DNA of 64,000 nt from Kappaphycus alvarezii (Eukaryota > Rhodophyta > Florideophyceae > Gigartinales > Solieriaceae), in the NCBI GenBank assembly GCA_002205965.3, contig NADL03000485.1, positions 434,001 to 498,000 of the forward strand, given 5' to 3'. The position numbers and the translations under genes are program-made. Every line of letters starts with the position of its first letter. Position 1 is the stretch's first letter. Shown here one piece after another: positions 19,451-30,092 of this stretch. Under the pieces are notes generated by a model. It made no database searches and was not told where the DNA came from. It was given only the letters and a program-made list of their open reading frames with translations.

Positions 19451-20080
19451 TCATGGAATATCCATGTAATGCGATCTCGACGTGCTTGATTGTGCCTGGC
19501 CACTGAACAGAATGAGCTGTACACAGCATCCGAGCAGGCCGACAACCAAGAAACTGAGGACCGAAAACCATAAATCGACACTTCCAGGCTTGACAAATGC
19601 AGGGACGTAATGGCCGGTGTCCAAGATATCACTGTCAATGAGCTCCATTCCGTAAAATATCATGTATGCGCCGCCGTAACTAGTCAAAAATATACTGACT
19701 TCCTTTGGAACGAGGGCAAAGACCAGACCGAATGCTGCGGACATGACAAAAGCGGAGAGTAGAATGGAAATTAGCGGGGCAGGGTAGAATGTCAATGAGA
19801 CACAGATGCCCAGGACGGCGCCAGTGGCAAAGTCGGGGCCTTGCTCGCAGGCCTCCAAGACGACAATGAATGTAGCAATTGCAGAGAGTAGAACGACTAG
19901 TGCGGTGGAGATATTGGGTAGACCAGTGTTGGCGGCGAAGATGTAAACCAGATGGGAGACGAGGGTGCATGACATTACGCAGAGGGCAGCCTTGACAAGA
20001 AAACCTCCGAAGAATAGCATGAGCAAGCCTGCCGGGATGTACATTATGCGGCCTGCGGTCGGGCCATATTCTGGGGTCAT
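19451..20080 (-). CDS. Multi-pass membrane protein, TMEM198/DUF4203-like
   Basis: About 209 residues from the first in-frame ATG at 20080. Around seven hydrophobic helices are visible: IMYIPAGLLMLFFGGFLV; ALCVMSCTLVSHLVYIFA; TALVVLLSAIATFIVVL; FATGAVLGICVSLTFY; LISILLSAFVMSAAFGLVFAL; FLTSYGGAYMIFYGMEL; and LWFSVLSFLVVGLLGCCV. The spacing and the TSYGGAYMIFYG segment resemble the TM7S3/TM198-like domain, whose members are membrane proteins of poorly known role. The frame stays open upstream to 20276 without an ATG and is rich in Ser/Thr, as a lumenal N-terminus might be. The real start with its signal peptide may therefore lie in an upstream exon or past a frameshift. Neighbour to tubulin cofactor B on the same strand. 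Confidence 0.6.
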   Translation of the reverse strand: MTPEYGPTAGRIMYIPAGLLMLFFGGFLVKAALCVMSCTLVSHLVYIFAANTGLPNISTALVVLLSAIATFIVVLEACEQGPDFATGAVLGICVSLTFYPAPLISILLSAFVMSAAFGLVFALVPKEVSIFLTSYGGAYMIFYGMELIDSDILDTGHYVPAFVKPGSVDLWFSVLSFLVVGLLGCCVQLILFSGQAQSSTSRSHYMDIP

Positions 20081-20540
20081 GTGGGAGCTGGCTTGGTTGC
20101 CAGCGCGGGAGAGGTCGATTGATGAAATGGTGAGCGGGATGGGGGGCTGGAAGGATGATGAAGTTGAGTTTTGGGCGTCAAGGGTTAGGGTGGAACTGGA
20201 GCGACGGGGAACAGTTGTGTTAGAGTTGGATGTCGTGCACGACCGAGAGTAAGAAGAACAGGTGGGGGAGTGGGGTTAATAAGACTGTGCAGGACCGAAA
20301 CACTTGACCAACGAGATTAGGACAAATGCTCGGAGAAAGTGACCCAAGTGATTCTATACAGATCTAGTAGTTTTATCGGTTTTGTGGATCCAGATATTTC
20401 CGGCCAACGATCGTTGCTGGTGGTTACACCAGTGCGTGATTGCCTTTTTGCACTCTTAATTTTCAAACTGAAAAAAAGATGTTGGCACAATGGTAAAATC
20501 TCATACTTGATTCAAACCGCCGCCTCAGCCCCATTGTGCT

Positions 20541-20596
20541 GTACTGTACTGTACTTGAACAAAAGGCAAGATTCCTACTGTACTGTACTGCACAGT
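20541..20596. repeat. TACTGTAC repeats between the two host-type genes
   Basis: GTACTGTACTGTAC at 20541-20554 and CTACTGTACTGTACTGCACAG-like sequence at about 20576-20596. They lie downstream of the tubulin cofactor gene and upstream of the membrane-protein gene. Confidence 0.7.
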
Positions 20597-20974
20597 AAAG
20601 TGCCCCCAAAGATACGATCGAATAAGAGCGCTTTATTGAGAGACGCCTCGGTGTCCGAGGTAATTACAAATTTACCGTACAGTAGTGCGTCCATCTGCTG
20701 CTCAGATGCTGCACAGCTGGAGCGACTGTGTATGTATCCCATACCCATTCAGGATACTGTAGTACAAGACATCAAAGCTCAAAAAGGATACACAATCCAC
20801 ACCCGTGCAACCCAAAAAAAAAATTGTTATCCATAGCTGTCAATCATCTTGGATCATCCTCTGACATCTTGCCAATGACATAAACGAATACAACATGTCA
20901 CTGTCAACCTCATCAACTCAATACTTGCCCTCATCACTGCACTTCAACTCCGAACTATTCTCCACATCATCTCA

Positions 20975-21801
20975 TCATATCTCATCCTCACTCTCAAAAT
21001 CGTCTCGCACCGGAAAGTCGCCGACCGTCACACAACTCGGTCGAACCAACCCCCCGTACCCCATCTCCGCCTCAAAATACCTCACCCCTTTCACACTACC
21101 ATCATTCTTGCCAACAGGCTCATCATACGCCACACCTACCCACCAACCCTCGGGCAACTTTTCCAAATTCCTTCCCACGAAACGAATTTCGCCTCTCTTT
21201 CCCCAGGATTCACTTCTACACGATCCCCGACTTTCATCGCAGGATTCTCATCACCAACATCAACCCCACCTCTTTCTCTCTTGTTCAATGCCTTTGCAAG
21301 GCTCGACGTCATACTCCAGTTGGGATCCTTTTCGCGCATCTTGCGTTTGTATGCTCGATATGTGTTGTCACTCTTGTTGTACGCCTCCTCCGATATAACA
21401 TACTTGGGTACTAACGATGTATCCTCCAACCACCCATTCGCACTTGCGGAATGTGGATCATCGTCAATCACGTACAACCAATCGCCTGACATTGCACCGT
21501 AATAGGCCAAGGTGACATTTTCATCTGCCAGTTCCGCTCGAATCGGACCCTTTTCCGAAGGCCGTAGCAGTAACGTCATAAAGGCAGGACGGGTACCAGT
21601 GTGAGTGTACAGTTTGTCTTTGAGGGACCCTATGCATATAGAATGGTCCACCCGGATTTCGAGAAAGCGAGTCACCTTGAGATTGGAATGGGTTACATTC
21701 AAAAGAAGCGTCGAGGAAGCCCGGTTTTGGGACTGCGTGTCGGAGATAACATAGGCTCGTACTTGGGAGGGGTTTGTGGGCGTGGTGTACTTGCTAGACA
21801 T
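20975..21801 (-). pseudogene. TBCB: Tubulin-folding cofactor B, with one frameshift
   Basis: Cofactor B is a cytosolic chaperone that takes alpha-tubulin from the chaperonin pathway and, with cofactor E, helps form or split tubulin dimers. From ATG 21801 (MSSKYTTP; a longer frame to 21852 is less likely) come a ubiquitin-like domain (about residues 10-100, with VTLAYYGAMSGDWLYVIDDD), a linker with the family's typical EKDPNW, and the start of the CAP-Gly domain, GDRVEVNPGE. The frame then shifts by one base near 21191-21200. The rest of CAP-Gly continues in another frame: WWVGVAYDEPVGKNDGSVKG, GYGGLVRP, VGDFPVRDDF, and the acidic end EDEI. The two parts add up to about 275 residues, close to known members. 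Everything outside the shift looks conserved, so an assembly indel or a tiny intron is more likely than true decay. Confidence 0.85.
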
Positions 21802-22283
21802 GGTGAGTACGGGGGGAGTGCTTGCTTGCCAAACTCGAATGATGGCGCCCAACGTTTTGTGATTGCATTCAGTTTTTCCACCGCTTTGGCAAAGTGCAGC
21901 ATCAGTGTTATACTGTACTGTACAGTGGGATACATGGTGCTGGAATAGCAGCTTTGAAAAGACAAGAAAATGCTGCGATTCGATTTGCTTAATTTATTGT
22001 GGTTCTTGTCGTTTTCGTCAAATGATTCAAATGTCCTGCTGATTTGGCGCCAAACCATTGACAGTTTCTTCTGTCAATACAGTAATGGCCGGGTTTTTCA
22101 ATTACACAATTTCATTACAGGTAAAAAGTCTGCAAGGGGTCAAGGGAGTAACGGGGAGTTAATTTACAGTACTGTGGTAGATATGTGGGTGGTTGCAAAG
22201 GGTAAATTGGGTCAATGCTTAGAATGCCTAAAACAAGGGTACTGCAATAACCATGGTAAATCCAATCCCACTCGATCCTACGC
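21802..22283. promoter_or_regulatory. Upstream region of the tubulin cofactor gene with TACTGTAC motif
   Basis: Sequence upstream of the TBCB start. TACTGTACTGTACAGT lies at 21911-21926, about 110 bp before the start codon. No TATA box was identified with confidence. The remainder up to 22283 has no gene. Confidence 0.3.
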
Positions 22284-23118
22284 TTACTCGTCACCGTTCT
22301 CCTTCTCACATCCCTCCTCTCCCTCTGCGTCAGCAATGTCATCATCGATGTGGTTTACTGCGAGTAATGGAAAGGTTAGGAGTCCTCTGTACTTGTAATC
22401 TGCCAGGGCTTGGCGAAGGGCCTGGCGGGCATCATCGAGGGCATTGCGGAGTGCTTCACGTGATTCGAGTGGAGCACCTTGCGGGCTTGAGGCCCCCGGG
22501 CTCATGATAGCACGGCTCCCTTTCGCAAGGAGGGCCGCGGCGCCTTCCGCTGCCCGCACGGACAGTTCGGAAGCGACTTTGGCCGGGGGACGGAGGGTGA
22601 TTTGAAGGGCGCTGACAGTGTGTCGAAGGTTGGCAAGGATGCGCCAGAAGCGGGGGCGGAGGGTTTCGGGATGAAAACGTATGTCCACGGTCCGAACTGC
22701 GGCAAGATAACGCGAGAGGGCATGCGAAGGTCGATGGCAGCAGCGGCTCGGCACAGGGCTCGCTGCGCTTCCTCATAGGAGCGGAAGGCGTGGCGGGGAT
22801 CGACGGAAGGCGCGATGCCGATTGCAAGTACCTCCGTCGGCGGGGTAGGGAGAGACCCTGTGCGGGGGCAGAGGGTCTGGATCGGTCCGATCAGCGCGAC
22901 AATGCGCTCGGCCAGTTTGCGGCGGGATTAGATCGGCGGGTGGGGTCCGAGGCGATGGTGTGGGCTTCAGCCAAGGACAAGGCAGACTCGGGCAGGGGTG
23001 AAATGGCCTCGAGGTCAGGGATGGCCGTCTCAGGGAGTTGAACGAGTCTGGCTCGTGCAGGGGTAGGGGCGTTCACCGACGCCGTTGCCGCAACTGACGC
23101 GTACATAGCCGGCGGCAT
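22284..23118 (-). pseudogene. Unrecognised Ala-rich, acidic-tailed protein gene with frameshifts
   Basis: Three overlapping minus-strand frames together read like one protein of about 270 residues starting at MPPAMYAS (23118) or MYAS (23106). Part 1 (to 22891) is Ala/Pro/Ser-rich. Part 2 holds LAERIVALIGPIQTLCP and YEEAQRALCRAAAAIDLRMP. Part 3 (22284 to about 22690) is helical, with LRHTVSALQITLRPP and DDARQALRQALADYKYRG, and ends in an acidic tail. Shifts lie near 22900 and 22690. Coding character is suggested by helix periodicity and GC-rich third positions, not by homology. A (TTG)n tract encoding Asn sits just upstream (about 23120-23150). Host gene or mobile-element ORF: undecided. Confidence 0.4.
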
Positions 23119-23188
23119 GCTGATGTTGCTGTTGATGTTGTTGTTGTTGTTCTCCAGAAACAGATTATGCGGGTGAAATGAGCCAAGG

Positions 23189-23982
23189 TTGAAACTTTTT
23201 TTTGGCCCTGGTGCCGCCTTCCTGTTCGCACATCCCTCCGCCGACACGGAAGTGTCTGCCGTACACTGGAGGATCATGATACGACGCTTCCTCGGGCTGT
23301 CTGTTTATGACGACTCGCTTCCTCGGAACTGCGAGCATTGTAAACGCCTGATGGACAGCTTGGCAGATCACGCAGTCAACCTGTGCCCCTCTGGGTTCGG
23401 TCGCAAACACCGGCATGACTCGCTACGCAACGTCATCGCCGGCCGTATCGCCCGCGCTGCAGGCTTAGACTGCCAGTTGGAGGTCCCACTCCTCGTCCCA
23501 GGAACTGAACTACAACCCGCAGACATCCTGGTCCACCCATCGCTTACCCCCGACGGCAAGGCGGTCCGCCCCTTGCCTGCGATGTCACCGTCGTCTCTCC
23601 GTTCAAGGACGACGTAAGATCGAAGGCCACCCGCGAAATGGGCGGTGCCGCTGCCATCGCTCACCGCAACAAGGTTACGGACCTGGAGCGAAAACTTTCG
23701 CGGCGTCTGCCACCGCCCTCAGACAACCCGACACAGGCCCCAAATTTCGAGTTCCAAGCGCTGGCGTTCGATTCTCTGGGGTCGCCTTCTCCTGCCACCT
23801 TCCTCTTCATAGAGGGTCTTCCGCCGCGTATCGCGGAGAAATTCAGCACCTCTGTTGGAGTGATCCGCACGCGCATGTTGCGCCGCATTAGTTGCACTAT
23901 CTGGTCGTCAGTTGCGCAAGCTATTTTTCGCGCATGTCGCTGCACGTGGACGACGTGGACCATCCTGTTAGCTCTTAGCTAG
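23189..23982 (+). pseudogene. LINE (family B) 3' fragment: zinc cluster and endonuclease domain
   Basis: Two plus-strand frames (23189-23617 and 23638-23982) joined by a shift near 23580. The first holds the zinc cluster NCEHCKRLMDSLADHAVNLC, then RHDSLRNVIAGRIARAAG and PADILVHP. The second holds HRNKVTDLERKLSRRLPPP, then the family signature LAFDSLGSPSPAT and a tail CTIWSSVAQAIFRA. These correspond in order to the fragment at 24443-25387. The reverse transcriptase is absent, so this is a 5'-truncated insertion, as is usual for LINEs. Confidence 0.7.
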
Positions 23983-24069
23983 CAATATAGTCTTTCTCTA
24001 CTTTACCACAGACATATGCAGGTGCAACATGCAAAGTCTTGAATACCCACTGTAACAAACCTAACAAAA

Positions 24070-24330
24070 TTAGGTTTGAATAGGGTGGCGAAACTCTGCA
24101 TGTTGTGGGGCGCGGCATATTACAGACGCCGCACACGTGGACCAAATCGCATAACTAAGCTGCTGATAAGGCCGAGTCTTCACTTCTCCCGTCGCGCATC
24201 CGCTGCGGGTTGCGACAGCGACCGCGTATTCGTCGATTACCTTCGACGTCGTCGCAGACGGCGATCCAAGTGAGTCGAAGGCTAGCGGCACAAACTTCCA
24301 TCCCAGTTTTGATCGTCCTGGGATGGCTTC
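24070..24330 (-). pseudogene. LINE (family B) tail fragment, second copy
   Basis: Minus strand repeats the last 70 or so codons of the fragment at 24443-25387: PLAFDSLGSPSATTSKVI, AVATRSGC, LSYAIWST, CRAPQHAEFRHPIQ. The following 3' non-coding bases are also related, including GCATGTTGCACC. Two 5'-truncated copies therefore lie in tandem, same strand. Confidence 0.75.
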
Positions 24331-24442
24331 ACCGGGGATAGCAATTTAGTCGGTTGTTAAGTTTTTACCAATGATCTACTAGGGTGCAACATGCGAAGTC
24401 ATTGAAGACCCCTGAAGTAACTGAAAAACAAACCTCAATAAA

Positions 24443-25387
24443 TTAGTTTTGAATAGGGTGGCCAAACTCTGCATGTTGCGGGGCGCGACACATTATGGAC
24501 GCCGCGCTCGTCGACCATATTGCATAACTTAGCTTCTGATTGATCCGGGTCTTCACTCCTCCCTTCGAACATCCACTCCGAGTCGCGACGGCTGCCGCGT
24601 ACTGCTCGATGACCTTGGACGTTGTCTCGGAAGGTGATCCCAAGGAGTCAAAGGCTAGTGGCACAAAATTCCATCCTAGCCTCGAACGTCCCGGCAGTGC
24701 CTCACCAGGAATCGCTGCCACTTTCCCCGCTAAGTCCCTCTTCTTCCGCTTTTCTGCTGCATTGGCGACGGCTCGCGCTTCTCGTGCTCCCATTGACATA
24801 TAGCTCGCCTGGAATGGCGAAGATATGGTGACGTCATACGCCACTGGGAGAGGAGGCGGGGTGTTCACTGCGTCCGACCGCGGGCGCACCAGAATGTCAG
24901 CGGGTCGCGCGTTCAGTCCAGGAAGTAGGTACTTCGCCTCGTATTGAACGCCGACTCCTGCTGCCTTGAACAGCTCACGGCCGAATACTTTGACAACCGC
25001 TGTGTGTCTGTTAGTCCATCCGAGACCTTTGTTACACAAGTCTGCCGCATGGTCTCCTAAATGGTCCATGGGCCTGTGGCACTCTTCGCACCACAGTGCC
25101 ACGGTATCATCAAAAACAAGAACTCCCAGGTGGCGACGTAGCATCACAGTCCACATCTCGTCGTACGTTCTGCTGATCACGGACGGGTGCGCGGTGAGGA
25201 GGGCTGCTGCAGGCGTCTCCATGTATGCTTGACGGCGGATCCTGCGCCGAATATCAGGTTCCGAGTGTGTTGCGGGGTTGGGGGACCTCTCCCATTCATC
25301 GTCCTTCCAGAACAGCTTTGCTGCCGACTCGCACCACGCTCGATATAGAATGTTGTGTGAATTATAGTCGGTTCCTGCAGCGGACAC
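24443..25387 (-). CDS. LINE (family B) C-terminal region, open: zinc cluster and restriction-like endonuclease
   Basis: The best-preserved family-B piece, about 310 open codons without the reverse transcriptase. A basic stretch RRRIRRQAYMETPAAALLTA leads to the zinc cluster CEECHRPMDHLGDHAADLC, then TNRHTAVVKVFGRELFKAAG, ARPADILVRP (acidic core) and AYDVTISSPF. The core resembles the PD-(D/E)xK-like nuclease placed after the reverse transcriptase in site-specific LINEs. It ends with VPLAFDSLGSPSETTSKVI and LSYAIWSTSAASIMCRAPQH. The 5' boundary near 25390 is a truncation point. The first methionine is probably not a native start. Confidence 0.7.
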   Translation of the reverse strand: MSAAGTDYNSHNILYRAWCESAAKLFWKDDEWERSPNPATHSEPDIRRRIRRQAYMETPAAALLTAHPSVISRTYDEMWTVMLRRHLGVLVFDDTVALWCEECHRPMDHLGDHAADLCNKGLGWTNRHTAVVKVFGRELFKAAGVGVQYEAKYLLPGLNARPADILVRPRSDAVNTPPPLPVAYDVTISSPFQASYMSMGAREARAVANAAEKRKKRDLAGKVAAIPGEALPGRSRLGWNFVPLAFDSLGSPSETTSKVIEQYAAAVATRSGCSKGGVKTRINQKLSYAIWSTSAASIMCRAPQHAEFGHPIQN

Positions 25388-26337
25388 CTGTTATACTAAT
25401 GCCACAAAGTTTCACTTCATCATCCCTGTTCCGACGCCACGACTCCCTCCGATCTGCTGAATCTACATTTGCACAAGGATGCTGTCGCTATCCCGTGGTC
25501 AAGATTGCCGCTGTCGCTTGTGAAACCCATGTGCCCATGCGAGGGTAGGGCATTCCAGTGGAGGGACGACCAACCTAGGTGATGTAGGCGGGTGAAGTCT
25601 GGTAGTGTTTTTCTTTGTGCTGGAGGATCGGTGTTTTACGGTGCCCATATTTGGGCGTGCGAGGAGGCCAGCGACACCAAATGCTAAATGTTTTTGTGGT
25701 CCTCTGGTGCCAACGTCTACAACCGTATGTAAGTACATGGCGCTTTCCTTCCTCCTATCCCTATTAGCACCCACTCCCGCCCGCAGTATCAAAATATTCT
25801 ACGACCGTGCGAAGCAACTTCTCAGCGTCCATAATCGAGAAATAGCAATACTACAATGTGCCCAGAGTGCTAAATATATATACTTCGCCTTCATGATGCT
25901 TGTCTCCCTTCCGAACTAGCTCTCACTTGTGCGATCGAGGAGAGCACGATCACCCTCTTCACCCGATGTTACAAACGAACAAACCCTGATTACGTGTTTA
26001 GTTTTAGCAGAGCCATGCGCATGACTCAACAGCAAAGCCCAGCCATGGCTGTCTGTCTAGACGCGCGAGCGCGCAAAACGTGCATTTGCAAGCCAAGCAC
26101 CCCTCATCAGCTCGCTTCGTGAAAGAGCCCCTCCACTATGAGTCCTCCAATCATAGCTTCGCAACACCGCGCGCTCCCACCGACTACAAGCTGTTGACGA
26201 CCTTCCTCGTTACAAAAAAATAGCGACATGCACACCCACTCTAAAACTACCCCGAGACATCCGTCATCAGCTTACATGCCCTCACATGCAACTCCAGTGC
26301 GCGTCAACTCACCTCGTGATCCACGCTTTCCACTACT
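25388..26337. other. No recognisable gene
   Basis: Short frames on both strands (25499-25792 minus, 25605-25919 plus) overlap and carry no motif. Nothing assigned. Confidence 0.3.
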
Positions 26338-27255
26338 TTGACTACCGAGTTCTTTCTTGCTGCAATCAAACGGATTTTCTCGAACACCCTTCTGGACACT
26401 CCACAAAGTCATCCTCGCCAACCGGGCATGGGATCAAGCTTGCATCAGCGTCCACCAAGCTGGCCACGGCTTCTCCGGAATACATCCTTTCCTTTCCCAG
26501 ATGCCATCGTTACAGCCAGCACCCTTGACGCTGGCCTCGCCCAAATTCTCAAAGCGCCGAAACACAGGGCCCACGGCCGCGCGTATACCGGTAACCGCCG
26601 CTTTCTACTCAGGCAACGTAAGGTGCCCACATGTTGCTTCCTTGGCCGTCCTCCGAACTTGTCCTCCTGTCATTCCACCGTCCTCGTCGTCTCGCCCAGA
26701 ATTTGGCCTTCCTGTCCGGGAGAATGCAGAAGGACGCTTTACAGCACACTCCAAGTGGAAGCGCGACGTTTAGAAGCCGATACCCACGGACTCCCACATC
26801 CGACTCTGAATGCACAGTCAAGCGTTCCATCACAGTTCCGGCGCCTCCTCACTTCTTGCACGCACACAAGCACTTCCGCGAAGCCCACTACTCATGGGAA
26901 AAGCATGCTGTACCGGCATTTTGGACAGCGGGTCTCCGCTCACCATCCGCCGTTCAGGTTGCAACACCTTTGCAAAGCAACGGTCTCTTTTTATGATCCT
27001 ATTGTTGATCTCCGCCCCTTTAGTCTCCGCCACCCCCGCTGCTACAAGTCGCGGTTTAAGGCACCCTCAACCTTCGAGTCTTTAGCGCCGCAGGCTGCAA
27101 AAGAGATATCGAGGTCCCATTACTACGTAGGGCCGGATACCGAACTGCGCCCTGCACCTCCCTCCTTAGACTCCCCGACGTGCCCAGCGAGGCAGATACC
27201 ACTTGTATCCCCTTCGAGATCTCAATTTTGTGGCGCCTCAGGACCAATATCCTGA
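26338..27255 (+). CDS. Unassigned 305-codon ORF
   Basis: The longest unexplained open frame in the window, 918 bp without a stop, ending at TGA 27253. The start shown is an ATG. The product would be basic and rich in Ser, Pro, Arg and His, with no helix periodicity or domain I recognise. Alternative frames on both strands are also partly open (26357-26773, 26609-26833 minus), which is expected in GC-balanced, stop-poor DNA. Treat as possible chance ORF or relic of an unknown element. Confidence 0.25.
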   Translation: MTTEFFLAAIKRIFSNTLLDTPQSHPRQPGMGSSLHQRPPSWPRLLRNTSFPFPDAIVTASTLDAGLAQILKAPKHRAHGRAYTGNRRFLLRQRKVPTCCFLGRPPNLSSCHSTVLVVSPRIWPSCPGECRRTLYSTLQVEARRLEADTHGLPHPTLNAQSSVPSQFRRLLTSCTHTSTSAKPTTHGKSMLYRHFGQRVSAHHPPFRLQHLCKATVSFYDPIVDLRPFSLRHPRCYKSRFKAPSTFESLAPQAAKEISRSHYYVGPDTELRPAPPSLDSPTCPARQIPLVSPSRSQFCGASGPIS

Positions 27256-27459
27256 TGAGGGCCATACAGATCGACAGGCAGCAGCTGAGATCGCCCATCG
27301 GCATTCAGTCCGCGACGTAGTTCGAAATCTGTCCCGCCTACCAATAAACCCTCCAGACTGCTAAATAAATGCCTCGCTCTTTGCGTCTCAGCCCATTGCT
27401 TCTGACTCTCCAGGTGCCCCGTTTCCTACTAGGACTTGCCCCCCTTCCTTTAGTTCATT

Positions 27460-27657
27460 TCACAAATCGCCCTCAAGAACTGCACGTGTTCCGGAATAAT
27501 ACGACGACAGACCTGCGAATGTCCTGGCTCCATTACACCATGCTCCGGCTGTAGCCGGGTTTGTGGGTGTCAACAGTTCCAAAAATATCCCGGTATAGAC
27601 TGGTGACTCATAAGTTTGGTTCACAGACATTACAATAACTGCTGGATGCACTAGCAA
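27460..27657 (-). repeat. Short repeat shared with 56947-57132
   Basis: Minus-strand reading gives VHPAVIVMSVNQ; the other site gives VHSPIIVMFVIRD in the same strand sense. The DNA shares CTCCGG(C/T)TGTAG and G(G)GGGTGTCAA at matching spacing. Probably two decayed copies of one unknown element. Confidence 0.4.
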
Positions 27658-28440
27658 GAACGGTGCATTACAACTTATTCGATGGATGTGGTGCCTTCCT
27701 CAGTGATACCTACCTCAACATCACGTACCCATGCACAAGACAGTATCGGTCTGCACACACCAGCAACAAAGTCCTTCACAAAAAAAGAGTAAAACTGCGC
27801 TCACGGGGATGCCCTGCAAAGGTCTTGCTTGGTATTCACGCCAACCCGAATTTCATATTAAAGTGTCTCTCAATTTCGAAAATATCAAGAGTTATGGCGA
27901 GAGAGGTTGACCGAGTATAAACACCGCCGCAGAGCAGCAATCCCGTAATGGTTGCAATCAACGACATCTTCGAATCAATTCACCAACTCCAAGCCACAGA
28001 GCCCGATAGTGCAAATCCGTCGTACCGCCTTGACAACAAGATCTGCGGAGTTAAGCCAACATCTCCATTACAGCAATTGAACCCCCTCTTCCAACCAAGC
28101 AATCTGTAAGAACCTCACAACGTGGAATACGGATAATTCCACCGAAGGAGCATGCATCACTTCGAAGGCTGTGGACACCCTTCAACTATGGTGTCTTGCA
28201 GAACGTAGCTGAACAAGTCTCTCAAGTAGAAGAGATGTTCATGGCAGACACGAGGAAAGTTCACGAAAACTCTTGAAGGGAGCCTAATCTCAGCTATTCC
28301 TACTGCCTCTGCTGGAGATGAGTGCCAAGACATTCAATTGGGTTTTCCTCTGCGGTGGACTCACTCGAAAGTGGGATCATAAGTTTTTCACATGAGCTGA
28401 GAGAAGGAAAAAGATTAGGAAGTTTTCTTAGTTATCGTTG
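27658..28440. other. No recognisable gene
   Basis: Nothing assigned; an 85-codon frame at 27663-27920 has no motif. Confidence 0.3.
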
Positions 28441-28453
28441 GTTGACCAAGAGG
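28441..28453. repeat. Left target-site duplication of the LINE copy
   Basis: GTTGACCAAGAGG, 11 of 13 identical to 30093-30105, directly next to the 3' TCT tail of the element. Confidence 0.65.
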
Positions 28454-30092
28454 AAGAAGAGAAGAAGAAGAAGACTTTACCAAGCAGGAAAGGGGGGCTA
28501 GCTGCCCTCAAAAGGGGAAAATCTATCCGAGCCAGGAGCGGTTGAGTTGTCGTCGGTTGATCGCGACAGAAGTTCGATGTTGTATGAGCGGGCTGATAAT
28601 CGTGAACAAGCGATCGCGCTCGAAGGTAGGGCTACTGCCTTTCCGTAGAGCGATGTACTCAGCAATTCTGGACAGACCTCGTTCTGCACCGGGACCGGCA
28701 GACCCGTATATATCGAAAGCCATCGAGTGGAAGTCGATACGTAGTTCGGCGCAGAGGTGGCCATAGCGGAGAGACTTCGCGCGCTCAGATGCAGTAAGGG
28801 CAGCGAGGGGCGTGTGGATCCGCTGTTGGGCGTATGGAGCGGAGTGGGGCTGATGACAGTGACGTGGTAGCCCTGTGGGACGGGAGAGAACTGGTCATCA
28901 TGCATGTAGATGTCGAGGCGCCGACGAGAGTTGGAGGGTTGGGGCAAGTCTTGCGGGAAGGTCCATTCCCGGACAGGGCGAATCCCAATTGATAAGCGTG
29001 ATACCTCGGAAATGAGGCGGTCGCGAACACAGTTGTGGCGCCGAATGGAGTCGTCTGCGCAGGGACAAACAGAGGCGTGGTGTCCGTAGGAATCCAGGGT
29101 GGGGACAGTAGGGAAGTGGGCGGCGGCGCAATAGGTGCAGGGTTGTGTGCCAGAGAAGATGGGGACACCAAGACAGAGACAAACCATGTTTCGCCAGACT
29201 TCAGGAGCGGCCCGGGTATCGAGATGCCTCTGCGGGAGGTTGTGAAAGGGACGGGAGGCGCGGGAAGAAGCGGCGGAAGCTAGGCGGCGGAGTAGCCGCG
29301 AGCCTTCGGGGGAGGAGAGGTCGACGGAAGAGAGAAGTTTGGCGCGAAGCGCCTTTGAGATCTCAGCAGTAGCGGTTGTCTGGAAGTCAGACAGGCCGGG
29401 GGAAGCAGAGGCGCGGAGGCCAGCAAGGACGGCGGGGGGGAGAAACTGACGGGGAGGCTGTATTTGGCCCGGATAGAGGCGAGAGACGCTGAGATCAAGG
29501 CCGAGACGTCGAAGCAATCACCGAGGAGGAGGCGAAGAAGTGGGTAGTAGGAGAGAACAGAGCCAGCGTAGCATGCCTCTGCGATGGTTTCGGTACGGGG
29601 CAGTCCGAGCCCTCCCATACGGAATGGAAGCTGGGCGGTGAGCCAGGCACTGTCTGGGAGACGACGGTGCGTGTCGTCGAACACCCTTCGCATTCCAGAG
29701 TCGAAGGTTTGGGCTCCGGAGAGAGTGAGATGCGGCGGGGAGCAGCGACGAACATAAGTCAGGCGGCAGGAACTGGCGCAGTGTCTCAGTAGTTGGTAGC
29801 CCAGTTGAGGGTCATTCAATCCGGATATGGGCGACCAAACCTCGGAAATGGCATGTACGCGGGAGGCAAGAAAAGACTGGCAGCTTTGAGAGGTGCCGAT
29901 TGGGGATACGAGGACTGTAACGGAATTCTGGGAATGTATCGTGCAGGGTATGGCACTCCGAAGGGACGTGGGGAGGGATCCGGGCCAGGACGCCATAGCG
30001 TTGTTTTCGCCATGTTGATAGAGAACCCGAGTGGCTTCCACGATCTGAGATGAAGCGGAGAACCTCAGAAGCGAGGTTGACAGGGGCGATGA
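28454..30092 (-). mobile_element. 5'-truncated LINE (family A) copy with target-site duplication
   Basis: Minus-strand copy of the LINE interrupted at 11454-17257. It begins abruptly in the middle of the reverse transcriptase, just after the FADD position (30092: ATCGCCCCTGTCAACC). It runs through VLVSPIGTSQSC, the segment missing from the interrupted copy (FRMGGLGLPRTETIAEACYA), then LAGLRASASPGLSDFQTTAT, the zinc cluster CTYCAAAHF, RRLDIYM and YHVTVISP. It ends in a (TCT)n-type tail (28454-28474). Frames shift near 29440 and 28830. Flanks carry a 13-bp near-duplication, GTTGACCAAGAGG (28441-28453) and GTTAGCCAAGAGG (30093-30105), as expected of target-primed reverse transcription. Confidence 0.85.

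Noticed and set aside
20895-21398. 167-codon plus-strand frame starting MSLSTSSTQYL
   Set aside because: Antisense to the CAP-Gly part of tubulin cofactor B; Ser/Pro-rich composition is the shadow of that gene.
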